DNA from: Pseudomonadota bacterium
GTDB taxonomy: Bacteria; Pseudomonadota; Gammaproteobacteria; Burkholderiales; Thiobacillaceae
NCBI GenBank assembly: GCA_021780975.1
Contig: JAJXXS010000018.1
Location: forward strand, 1-8,264
Reading direction: 5' to 3'
Length of the DNA stretch: 8,264 nucleotides
The stretch's first letter is position 1; every line of letters begins with the position of its first letter. The translations under genes were made by a program, and so were the position numbers. Positions 1 through 8,264 of this stretch are shown here, in pieces. Below the pieces are notes generated by a model. That model was not told the DNA's origin. It searched no databases and saw only the letters and a program-made list of their open reading frames with translations.

Positions 1-239
1 ACCCCCAGCGGGGTGGTCTCGTCGCCATGGCGATGTATCTCCGCGGCGCCGCCGCTGCCGATGGCTATGTTGTGGAAACGCGCAAGCACGCGATTGCCGG
101 AAGAATAGACTGTCAGCGTCAGTGTCTTCGTGTCCACCAGTACCCACGGCCGGCCGGCCGCAGCGGACGCCGCGGGCAGGCCAAGGGCGAGGAGGGCCAG
201 GAGCGCCCACAGACGCAATTTCCAGGTGGCCGAGCGCAA
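1..239 (-). CDS. L,D-transpeptidase (YkuD family), N-terminal part, cut by left window edge
   Basis: On the minus strand, translation from a TTG at 239-237 gives 79 residues up to the window edge. They begin with a signal peptide: a short basic stretch (MRSATWKLR), a hydrophobic run of Leu and Ala (about residues 10-24), then an Ala-rich cleavage region near residues 25-28. The mature part reads PWVLVDTKTLTLTVY, then FHNIAIGSGGAAE and HGDETTPLG. This is the opening of a YkuD catalytic domain: the first beta strands and the conserved G-D-x-x-T-P-L-G turn. The catalytic His and Cys lie beyond the edge. The family forms 3-3 cross-links in peptidoglycan or attaches proteins to it, in the periplasm. 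The start is uncertain. TTG 239 has no clear ribosome binding site, while an in-frame ATG at 296-294 has AGGA seven bases upstream but would overlap the divergent gene by 54 bases and add 19 residues including a C-x-x-C. Family call is firm; start is not. Confidence 0.85.
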   Translation of the reverse strand, partial: MRSATWKLRLWALLALLALGLPAASAAAGRPWVLVDTKTLTLTVYSSGNRVLARFHNIAIGSGGAAEIHRHGDETTPLG

Positions 240-242
240 GCC

Positions 243-1313
243 ATGAAACGAATTCGATCGCAGGTTCTCGCTACCGCTGCACGCCGGACACTTCATGTCG
301 TCGTCCTGTTTCTCTGCGGTTGGCCGGTCTGCGGCTGGGGCGCCATCTTTCCGCTCCCTGCCGACGGCAGCAACGTCGTCGGCCACGTGCGCGTGGTGGT
401 GGCCGATCCGCGCAACACCTTGCTCGACATCGCGCGCCATTATGACCTCGGCTACAACGAAATCACGGCCGCCAATCCTGGCGTGTCGATCTGGCTGCCC
501 GGCGACGGGCGCCGTATCGTCGTGCCCACCGAGTTCATCCTGCCGCCGCGTCCCTGGGTGGGTATAGTCGTCAACATTCCGCAGCGCCGACTGTACTATT
601 TCCCGCCCCACAAGGCGAACGAGGCGGCCACCGTGGTGACCTTCCCGGTCGGCATTTCGCGCCCGGGCTGGTCCACGCCTTTGGGCGACACCCGTATCGT
701 CGCCAAGTACAAGGATCCCTCCTGGTGGGTGCCCAAAGACATCCAGGAGGAACATCGTCAGCAGGGCGAGCCGGACTTCCCCGACTATTTTCCTCCCGGC
801 CCCAACAATCCCATGGGCATGCTGGCCCTGGAAACCGGCTTCGCGCAAATCTACATCCACGGCACCAACCGTCCCTGGGGCGTGGGCATGCGCGTGAGCC
901 ACGGTTGCCTGCATCTCTATCCCGAGAACGCCGCCTACTTTTTCCCGCGCGTGCCGACCGGCACGCCGGTGCGCATCATCGACCGGCCCGTGCTCGTGGG
1001 AATGCGGGGCGGCGAGCTCTATCTGAGCGTGTCCGAGCCAGTGGAAGGCTACCCGGATGACCGGGACAGCATGCTGATCCGGGCCATGGACGCGCTGATC
1101 TACTACAAGGAACAGCGCAAGGGTGACATTCCCAAGATCGACTGGGAGCGGGTGCGCAAGGTCGTCGAGGCCAGGCAGATCCTGCCCGTGCCTATCAGCG
1201 TCGGCAGCCCGGACCTGGCGCAGGTGATCGCCGGCATCCGGCCGGAGAAGTACGAGTACGCGCCCTACGGCATAGATGCCAATGACGCGGCGCCGCCGAC
1301 GTCCGCACGCTGA
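243..1313 (+). CDS. L,D-transpeptidase with LysM-like region (YkuD family, ErfK/YbiS type)
   Basis: Exported peptidoglycan enzyme of 356 residues, predicted to act in the periplasm on peptide stems (3-3 cross-linking or lipoprotein anchoring; which one cannot be told). Residues 1-34 look like a signal peptide with a basic start and a hydrophobic core (VVVLFLCGW). Residues 48-97 resemble the LysM-like N-domain of E. coli YbiS/ErfK (TLLDIARHYDLGYNEITAANP). The YkuD domain follows from about residue 106 to 250: VNIPQRRLYYF, the STPLGDT turn at 144-150, the IHGT histidine (His206) and the catalytic SHGC (219-222, Cys222). The family usually has Arg two residues after the Cys; here it is His (SHGCLHLY). 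The tail, including PVLVGMRGGELYL, resembles that of the E. coli enzymes but continues about 90 residues. The frame stays open upstream to position 27, but that stretch is antisense to the neighbouring gene, so the ATG at 243 is preferred. Its ribosome binding site is weak. Confidence 0.88.
   Translation: MKRIRSQVLATAARRTLHVVVLFLCGWPVCGWGAIFPLPADGSNVVGHVRVVVADPRNTLLDIARHYDLGYNEITAANPGVSIWLPGDGRRIVVPTEFILPPRPWVGIVVNIPQRRLYYFPPHKANEAATVVTFPVGISRPGWSTPLGDTRIVAKYKDPSWWVPKDIQEEHRQQGEPDFPDYFPPGPNNPMGMLALETGFAQIYIHGTNRPWGVGMRVSHGCLHLYPENAAYFFPRVPTGTPVRIIDRPVLVGMRGGELYLSVSEPVEGYPDDRDSMLIRAMDALIYYKEQRKGDIPKIDWERVRKVVEARQILPVPISVGSPDLAQVIAGIRPEKYEYAPYGIDANDAAPPTSAR
304..307 (-). promoter_or_regulatory. 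candidate ribosome binding site for an alternative start at 296
   Basis: On the minus strand AGGA sits seven bases before an in-frame ATG (296-294) of the left-edge L,D-transpeptidase. It is the best-placed Shine-Dalgarno match for that gene and supports the longer start over TTG 239. Against it, the extra 19 residues precede an already complete signal peptide, and the start would lie inside the divergent gene. Confidence 0.3.
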
Positions 1314-1366
1314 CGGTTCCATACCCCATTCCCGCGCGAACTGAGCGACCTCTGCCGATAGGCCGA

Positions 1367-1396
1367 TTGCACTTGGGCAACGCGCGCGATTAGGCT
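1367..1396 (+). promoter_or_regulatory. possible sigma-70-like promoter ahead of the exporter operon
   Basis: TTGCAC at 1367-1372 and TAGGCT at 1391-1396 are separated by 18 bases, in the only gap upstream of the exporter genes. Each hexamer matches the consensus at three of six positions, including the important A and final T of the -10 box. The 115-base gap (1314-1428) has no other clear element and no hairpin followed by a T run, so read-through from the L,D-transpeptidase gene is also possible. Confidence 0.25.
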
Positions 1397-1428
1397 AGGG
1401 TTGGATTGGTATTCCCAGCGTGTCGAGC

Positions 1429-2609
1429 ATGAACTTACGCATTGCAAGCCGATGGTGGCTGCTTCTTCTCCTCGCCCTGCTGCTGGCCGGCGCGGGGGCG
1501 ACATGGTGGATGCGGCGCACGCCACCGCCGCAATATGTCACGGCGGCGGCGGAGAAGGGTGACATCGTCCGTTCGGTGATCGCCACCGGCAACGTCAACC
1601 CGGTGGTCACGGTGCAGGTCGGCTCCTATGTGTCCGGGCCGATCCAGGCGCTTTATTGCGACTACAACACGCGCGTCAAGGCTGGCCAGCTGTGCGCCAA
1701 GATCGACCCCAAATCCTTCCAGGTGGCGGTCGACCAGGCCAGGGCCAATCTCGTTAGCGCGCAGGCCCAGCTCGCCAAGGATCAGGCCAGTCTGGAATAT
1801 GCACGCGTCAATTACGAGCGCGACCGCGCGCTCCTGGGGCGCGGCGTCGTGTCGCGCGATACGGTGGACAGCGACTACAGCGCCTACCGGCAGGCTGTGG
1901 CCCAGGTGGCGCTCGATAAGGCCACCATCCTGCAGCGCAGAGCGGCGCTGGAAGGGGCGCAAGTCAACCTCAACTACACCGACATCGTCTCCCCGGTCGA
2001 CGGCACCGTGGTGTCGCGCAACGTCAGCGTCGGCCAGACGGTGGCGGCGAGCTTCCAGACCCCCACGCTGTTCCTCATCGCGCAGGATCTGACCCGCATG
2101 CAGGTGGACACGAACGTGAGCGAATCCGACATCGGCGGCGTGCATGTCGGCCAACGGGCGACCTTCACGGTGGACGCCTATCCCGGCACGACCTTCCAGG
2201 GGCGCGTCGCGCAGGTGCGCGAGGCGCCCATCACGGTGCAGAACGTCATCACCTACGATGCCGTGATCAGCGTCGCCAACCCCAGACTGCTGCTGCTGCC
2301 GGGCATGACGGCCAACGCGCGCATCATCACCGAGGAACGCAACAACGTCCTCAAGGTGCCCTTGCAGGCGCTGCAATTTTCTCCCAACGGCTTCGCTGCG
2401 CAGCCGGGCAGCGCGCGCAGCGGTGCCAGCCACGTCTGGGTGCTGCGCGACGGCCGCCCGGCGCAGGTGGCCGTGAGCGTGGGCCTGCGCGACGACACGG
2501 CGGCCGAGATCCTGGGTGGCGCGCTGAAGCCTGGGGAGGAGGTCATCACCGGCGAGGTTTCCGGCGCGCAAGGCGGCGGCAAGCCGGCACGTTCGCCCTT
2601 CCGCTTCCC

Positions 2610-2613
<4 letters not shown>
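1429..2613 (+). CDS. macA: MacA-like periplasmic adaptor (membrane fusion protein, HlyD/RND-MFP family)
   Basis: Adaptor of a tripartite efflux pump, anchored in the inner membrane and joining the ABC permease to the outer-membrane channel. The 394 residues begin with one hydrophobic anchor (about 9-27, WWLLLLLALLLAGAGATWW). The first half of the lipoyl-like domain follows, with VQVGSYVSGPIQALY. A long alpha-helical hairpin (about 95-182) is rich in Ala, Gln, Asp and Arg (QARANLVSAQAQLAKDQ). The second lipoyl half is marked by SPVDGTVVSR. Beta-barrel and membrane-proximal regions follow (VDTNVSESDIGGVHVGQ, LLLPGMTANARI, NVLKVPLQAL). Two cysteines (77 and 89) flank the lipoyl-domain turn. The length is close to that of E. 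coli MacA (about 370). GTG at 1420 is in frame nine bases upstream; the ATG is preferred because it starts directly before the basic anchor flank, but neither has a good ribosome binding site. The stop overlaps the next start as ATGA, as expected for co-translated pump genes. Confidence 0.9.
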
Positions 2614-4719
<2,106 letters not shown>

Positions 4720-4727
<8 letters not shown>

Positions 4728-6252
4728 GGCCGCTCGCCCAACTGCTCGCGCCGCGCTGCGCACCCTCGCGCTCGCCAGCCTGCTGGGGACGCTGGGCGCC
4801 TGCACGGTGGGGCCGGATTTCGTGCGCCCCTCGCCGCCGGCCGTGCAGCGCTACACGGCCACAGACATTCCGGCCACCATGGGTGCAGACAGCGGCGCAG
4901 CGCAGTCATTGGAGGTCGGCGCAGCGCTTTCTGCGCAGTGGTGGGAGCTGTTCCGCTCCAGCAAGCTCGACGCTGTGGTAAGCCGTGCGGTCGCCGACAA
5001 CAAGAGCCTCGCTGCGGCTCGCGCCGCGCTTGCCCAGGCGCAGGAGACGGTGGCCGCGGCCCGCGGCGCGTACTTTCCCCAGGTTGGCTTCAATGCCAGC
5101 GTCAGCCGCCGCCGGAGTGGCACCCAGGTGCCCGGAAGCGGCGCGGCGAATGTCATTTCCAATGTCTATGCTCTTGGACCGACGGTCAGTTATGCGCCGG
5201 ATGTCTTCGGGGCCACGCGCCGCACCGTCGAACAGCAGCAGGCGCTCGCCCGGTTCCAGGGCTATGAGCTGGCGGCCGCCTACCTGACGCTTACCGGCAA
5301 TGCGGTGAGCCAGGCGGTTTCCATGGCCTCGCTGCGCGGCCAGATTCGGGCGACCGAGGAGGTGGTTGCGAATGACGAACGCAACCTGTCGCTGGTGCAG
5401 GAGAAGTACACGGTCGGCAAGGCGGCCTGGATTGATGTCCTTACCGCCCGCACGCAACTGGCCGCCGACCGGGCGGCCCTGCCGGCCTTGCGCCAGCAGC
5501 TCAGCGCAACCCGGCATGCGCTATCCATCCTGGCTGGCAGCGCCCCGGCGGGGTGGTCCCCGCCCGCCTTCGATCTCGGCGACTTCACCCTGCCGCACGC
5601 GCTTCCCCTCGCGCTGCCTTCCGAATTGGTGCGCCAGCGCCCCGACATCCTGGCTGCCGAAGCCCAGCTCCATGCCAGCAGTGCGGCCATCGGCATCGCC
5701 ACGGCGCAGCTGTACCCGAGCATCACCTTGTCTGGCTCGCTCGGCCAGCAGGCGCTCAGCACCGCCGCGCTTTTTCAGCCCGCGAGCCGGTACTGGAGCC
5801 TGAGCGGCGACCTGCTGGCGCCGATCTTCCGCGGCGGCACGCTGCGCGCGCAGCGCCGCGCCGCCATCGAGGCCTATCGGGCGTCGCTTGCCAGCTACGA
5901 ACAGACGGTGCTGCAAGGCCTGCAACAGGTGGCCGACACCCTGCAGGCCCTGCAGCACGACGCGCAACTGGTGGAAGCCGAGCGCCAGATCCTCGTCAAT
6001 GCCACGGCCGCGGTGGAACTGCAGCGCATCAGCTATGCCGCCGGCAAGACCAGCCTGCTCACCCTCATCGATGCGGAGCGCAGCTATCAGCAGGCACGCC
6101 TGGGGTTCGTGCGGGCGCAGGCGCAGCGCCTGCAGGATACGGCGCAGCTGTTCGTGGCGCTGGGCGGCGGCTGGTGGCAGGCCGGCATCGACCAGCCGGT
6201 AGGTAGGGCAGATCGGCGGCCACGCGGGGCGGAAGTCGATACGCAGGGATGA
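4720..6252 (+). CDS. Outer-membrane efflux lipoprotein (NodT/OprM/TolC-like outer-membrane factor)
   Basis: Outer-membrane channel of the tripartite pump, 510 residues from the ATG at 4720. A short basic and hydrophobic signal (ALRTLALASLLGTLGAC) ends in a lipobox, so Cys28 should be lipidated. CTVGPDFVRP after the Cys is the hallmark of the NodT subfamily. Two OEP repeats follow, each supplying barrel strands and long periplasmic helices. Recognisable segments are WWELFRSSKLD (about 74-84), AYFPQVGFNASVS (117-129), LVRQRPDILAAEAQL (303-317) and QLYPSITLSGSLG (330-342). The domain ends at the usual LGGGWW (481-486) and is followed by an unconserved 24-residue polar tail. The gene overlaps the macB end by eight bases. 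An in-frame ATG at 4708 would add four residues. A third ATG at 4724, in an ATGA overlap with the macB stop, is out of frame and yields only a short shadow. No ribosome binding site is evident, so coupling to macB translation is likely. Confidence 0.93.
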
Positions 6253-6374
6253 CTGCTCGGGGTGTCACCTTGAGCGGACGAGAAGAATCTGCCTGTCAGG
6301 GCGGCGCTGCCGGGGCCGAGACCTGTCGACACATCCGGAATAGCCGGCCGCCGCTGCTTGAGAGAGCGCAGAAA
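6253..6374. other. intergenic region between convergent operons
   Basis: This 122-base gap separates the ends of the exporter operon and the reductase genes, where a two-way terminator would be expected. The only inverted repeat I see is short (CCGG-AATAG-CCGG, about 6336-6348) with no T run on either strand, so no intrinsic terminator can be called. Factor-dependent termination is possible. Confidence 0.4.
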
Positions 6375-7412
6375 TCAGGGCGCCGGGTTGGGAAAACGCA
6401 GGTGTATGCGTTCAATCTCCGCGAGTACTTCTGCGGAGAGTTTTACCTGCACGGCGGACAGATTCTCCTGCAATTGCGCCATGGTGGTTGCGCCGATGAT
6501 GGTGCTGCCGACGCACCAGCGCTGATAGGCAAACCCCAAGGCGAGTTGGGCGGGCGTGAGGCCATGGCGATGCGCGAGTTCGGCATAGGCGGCTACCGCC
6601 GCGGCGGTGTTCGGCTTGCTGTAGCGCGCGGCGAATCCGTCGAACAGGGTCACGCGCCCGGAGGTCTTCGGATCGCGCAGGTATTTGCCCGAAAGCAGTC
6701 CGAAGGCCAGCGGCGAATAGGCGAGCAGGCTGACGTTTTCGCGGAAGCCGATTTCGGACAGGCCGTTTTCCCAGGTGCGGTTGATCAGGTTGTAGGCGTT
6801 CTGGACTGAGACCGGGCGGGGCAGCCCCCGCTCGTCGGCCAGGCGCAGGGCGGTCATCAGTCCCCAGGGCGTTTCGTTGGAGAGGCCCCAATGGCGTATC
6901 TTGCCAGCTCGGATGAACTCGGCGAGCGCGGCCATGGTTTCCTGGAGCGGCACGGTGGCGCGCTCCTGGTCAGGCTGGAAGTGGTAATTGCCGAAGATGG
7001 GCGTATTGCGGTCCGGCCAGTGCAGCTGGTAGAGGTCGATATAGTCGGTCTGCAGCCGCTGCAGGGAACCGTCGAGGGCGCGTTGCAGGTTGGCGGGCGT
7101 GAAATTCAGCTGCCCGTCGCGTATCCATTCAAAGGTGCGGCCGGGGCCGGTCGCCTTGCTCGCCAGGGCGATGCGGTCGCGGGCCTGGTGTTTCAGCCAT
7201 GTGCCGACATAGCGTTCGGTGAGCCCGGTGGTTTCCGCCCGGCTGGGCACCGGGTACATTTCCGCGCAGTCGATGAAATTCACACCCTGGCTGAGCGCGT
7301 AATCGAGTTGCGCATGCGCTTCGGCTTCGCTGTTCTGCTGGCCGAAGGTCATGGTGCCGAGGCAGATGGTCGTGACCGACAGGTCGCTGTTGCCGAGTGG
7401 TATCTTGTTCAT
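6375..7412 (-). CDS. tas: Aldo/keto reductase, Tas-like
   Basis: Cytoplasmic NADP(H)-dependent oxidoreductase of the aldo/keto reductase superfamily, 345 residues, the same size as E. coli Tas (346). Similarity to Tas as I recall it runs end to end: LGTMTFGQQNSEAEAHAQLD near the start, AEMYPVPSRAET, and a C-terminus in PAP. The catalytic tetrad is complete: Asp48 and Tyr53 in NFIDCAEMY, Lys86 in LASKATGP, and His131 in YQLHWPDR. The barrel continues with KIRHWGLSNE (171-180), AYSPLAFGLLSGK (231-243) and the cofactor-binding STIIGATTMAQLQEN (303-317). On the minus strand GAGG (7426-7423) lies ten bases before the ATG and supports the start. The old yellow enzyme gene is 133 bases upstream on the same strand, so the two may be co-transcribed. 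The physiological substrate of Tas is unclear: E. coli tas was named for suppressing tyrosine auxotrophy of starved cells. A general role in reducing aldehydes or ketones is inferred. Confidence 0.92.
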   Translation of the reverse strand: MNKIPLGNSDLSVTTICLGTMTFGQQNSEAEAHAQLDYALSQGVNFIDCAEMYPVPSRAETTGLTERYVGTWLKHQARDRIALASKATGPGRTFEWIRDGQLNFTPANLQRALDGSLQRLQTDYIDLYQLHWPDRNTPIFGNYHFQPDQERATVPLQETMAALAEFIRAGKIRHWGLSNETPWGLMTALRLADERGLPRPVSVQNAYNLINRTWENGLSEIGFRENVSLLAYSPLAFGLLSGKYLRDPKTSGRVTLFDGFAARYSKPNTAAAVAAYAELAHRHGLTPAQLALGFAYQRWCVGSTIIGATTMAQLQENLSAVQVKLSAEVLAEIERIHLRFPNPAP

Positions 7413-7424
7413 GTGGTTCGAGCC

Positions 7425-7598
7425 TCAAGTTCCTGTTTCATCATCGGGTGCCCGCGCCTGATCGCAGGGGGCGGCTGCTTTCAGCGCTGCATCGTTGGCC
7501 AGCGCGGTGATTTGCGCATCCGCCAGCGACCGGGTTACGGTCCGCTCAGGATCCCGCCAGGGTCGGGTAGTCGATGTAGCCCTGGGCGCCGCCGCCAT
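7425..7598 (-). other. unassigned small open frame bridging the two reductase genes
   Basis: A 57-codon minus-strand frame starts at an ATG inside the 3' end of the old yellow enzyme gene, in another frame, crosses the 133-base gap (7413-7545), and stops 12 bases before the Tas-like start. The part in the gap reads like protein (SLADAQITALANDAALKAAA) with an acidic end (PDDETGT). There is no ribosome binding site before its ATG and I recognise no family. It could be chance in GC-rich DNA, the decayed tail of a lost gene, or a small coupled peptide; chance is the default. I see no terminator or convincing promoter in the gap. Confidence 0.15.
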
Positions 7599-8264
7599 AG
7601 TAGGTCTGCGGATCAGGCGTGTTCAGGGGCGCAGCGCGCTTGAAGCGCTCCGGCAGGTCGGGGTTGGCGAGGAACAGCTGGCCGAACGCCACCAGATCGG
7701 CAAGTCCCGCCTGCAGCACGGCCTGGGCGCGATCGAGGGTGTAGCCGCCGGCGACGATCAACGTCCCCGCGTAAAGAGGACGGAAAAAGCGTGCCGACAG
7801 ATCAGGAACCGGATGCTCTCCCTGCGCCTGCGCCGGCTCGATGAGGTGGAGGTAGGCCAAATTCAACGGGGATAGGCGTTGCACCACGTGGCCGAAGGTT
7901 TCCTGGGGGTGGGAGTCGGACATGTCGTTGAAAGTGCCGCCCGGCGACAGCCGCACGCCGACCCGTTCGCTGCCCCACACACCGGTCACCGCATCGAGCA
8001 CCTCAAACAGCAGACGGGCGCGATTCTCGATGCTGCCGCCGTACTGGTCGTCGCGCTGGTTGGTGCCGTCCTCCAGGAACTGGTCCAGCAGATAGCCGTT
8101 GGCGCCGTGCACTTCCACGCCATCGAAGCCGGCCGCATTGGCGTTTTGCGCCGCCAGTCTGAATTCCTCGACGATGGTGCGTATCTCCTCGATTTCCAGG
8201 GCGCGGGGCGTGGGGATGGCCTGCAGCCCTTGGGGCGTGTAGGTCTGCATGCCGCGCGGCGCGA
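7546..8264 (-). CDS. nemA: Old yellow enzyme family alkene reductase (NemA-like), C-terminal part, cut by right window edge
   Basis: FMN-dependent, NAD(P)H-using flavoprotein of the old yellow enzyme family, which reduces activated alkenes, N-ethylmaleimide and often nitro compounds in the cytoplasm. The window holds the last 238 residues of an expected 350-370; the start and N-terminal FMN-binding part are outside. Counting from the internal Met at 8250, the substrate-binding pair is His48 and Asn51 in VHGANGYLLDQFL, with Tyr53. The next block is TNQRDDQYGGSIENRARLL, the most diagnostic in the family. The FMN phosphate region follows with VAGGYT (166-171) and LVAFGQLFLANPDLPERF (186-203), and the tail TYYGGGAQGYIDYPTL closely resembles NemA. 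Several family members have Arg where this one has Gln191. The frame stays open to the edge, so the Met at 8250 is internal. The Tas-like gene follows on the same strand. The family is certain; the NemA name rather than another xenobiotic reductase is a best guess. Confidence 0.9.
   Translation of the reverse strand, partial: APRGMQTYTPQGLQAIPTPRALEIEEIRTIVEEFRLAAQNANAAGFDGVEVHGANGYLLDQFLEDGTNQRDDQYGGSIENRARLLFEVLDAVTGVWGSERVGVRLSPGGTFNDMSDSHPQETFGHVVQRLSPLNLAYLHLIEPAQAQGEHPVPDLSARFFRPLYAGTLIVAGGYTLDRAQAVLQAGLADLVAFGQLFLANPDLPERFKRAAPLNTPDPQTYYGGGAQGYIDYPTLAGS

Noticed and set aside
27..242. N-terminal extension of the L,D-transpeptidase from the ATG at 27
   Set aside because: The 72 extra residues have no signal-peptide character and lie antisense to the left-edge L,D-transpeptidase. 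The signal peptide begins at the ATG at 243.
1361..1385. Short inverted repeat TTGC...GCAA before macA as a terminator or operator
   Set aside because: The stem is only four bases with no T run, too weak to call.
1435..2571. A 378-codon minus-strand open frame opposite the adaptor gene
   Set aside because: Same antisense effect: no recognisable domain, and it mirrors the codon pattern of the macA-like gene.
6249..6809. A 186-codon plus-strand open frame after the outer-membrane factor, overlapping its stop
   Set aside because: The overlap with the stop makes it look like a fourth operon gene, but most of it is antisense to the Tas-like gene and the rest has no family resemblance.
7460..7495. 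Possible terminator hairpin between the reductase genes (GCAGCGCTG and CAGCCGC)
   Set aside because: Pairing is imperfect, the strongest part is a self-complementary octamer, and no T run follows on the minus strand.
6891..7643. A 250-codon plus-strand open frame across the Tas-like gene and the gap
   Set aside because: It is antisense to an aldo/keto reductase with a complete catalytic tetrad, and its translation shows no domain.

Overview
This GC-rich, gene-dense window comes from a Gram-negative bacterium. The evidence is an outer-membrane lipoprotein channel (NodT/OprM type), a periplasmic adaptor, and two exported peptidoglycan L,D-transpeptidases. Composition and protein style suggest a high-GC proteobacterium (beta-, gamma- or Acidithiobacillia-like), but the window does not fix the genus. 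I see no RNA genes, insertion sequences, CRISPR arrays or attachment sites.

Layout. (1) Positions 1-1313 hold two YkuD-type L,D-transpeptidase genes head to head. The left one is on the minus strand and runs off the left edge, showing only its signal peptide and the start of its domain. The right one is complete, with a signal peptide, a LysM-like region and a YkuD domain. Their start codons almost touch, so each promoter probably lies inside the neighbour's coding sequence. (2) Positions 1429-6252 hold a compact plus-strand operon for a complete MacAB-type tripartite exporter: a membrane-fusion adaptor (MacA-like), an ABC ATPase/permease (MacB-like) and an outer-membrane factor (NodT family). 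The genes overlap by 4 and 8 bases, so they are probably translationally coupled. (3) Positions 6375-8264 are on the minus strand and converge on the exporter operon. They encode a Tas-like aldo/keto reductase and, upstream of it, an old yellow enzyme (NemA-like alkene reductase) cut by the right edge.

How the parts work together. The adaptor, permease and outer-membrane factor should form one machine spanning both membranes and driven by cytoplasmic ATP hydrolysis; its substrate cannot be read from the sequence. The two L,D-transpeptidases would cross-link peptidoglycan or anchor proteins to it. The two reductases form a likely NAD(P)H/FMN-dependent unit for reducing electrophilic carbonyl and alkene compounds. 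No direct link between the three blocks is visible.

Nothing here amounts to a clearly new system. The points most worth a second look are the zero-gap divergent L,D-transpeptidase starts, a serine/alanine-rich insert in the periplasmic part of MacB, a run of eight G in macB, an Arg-to-His change beside the catalytic Cys of the complete L,D-transpeptidase, and an unexplained open frame bridging the two reductase genes.
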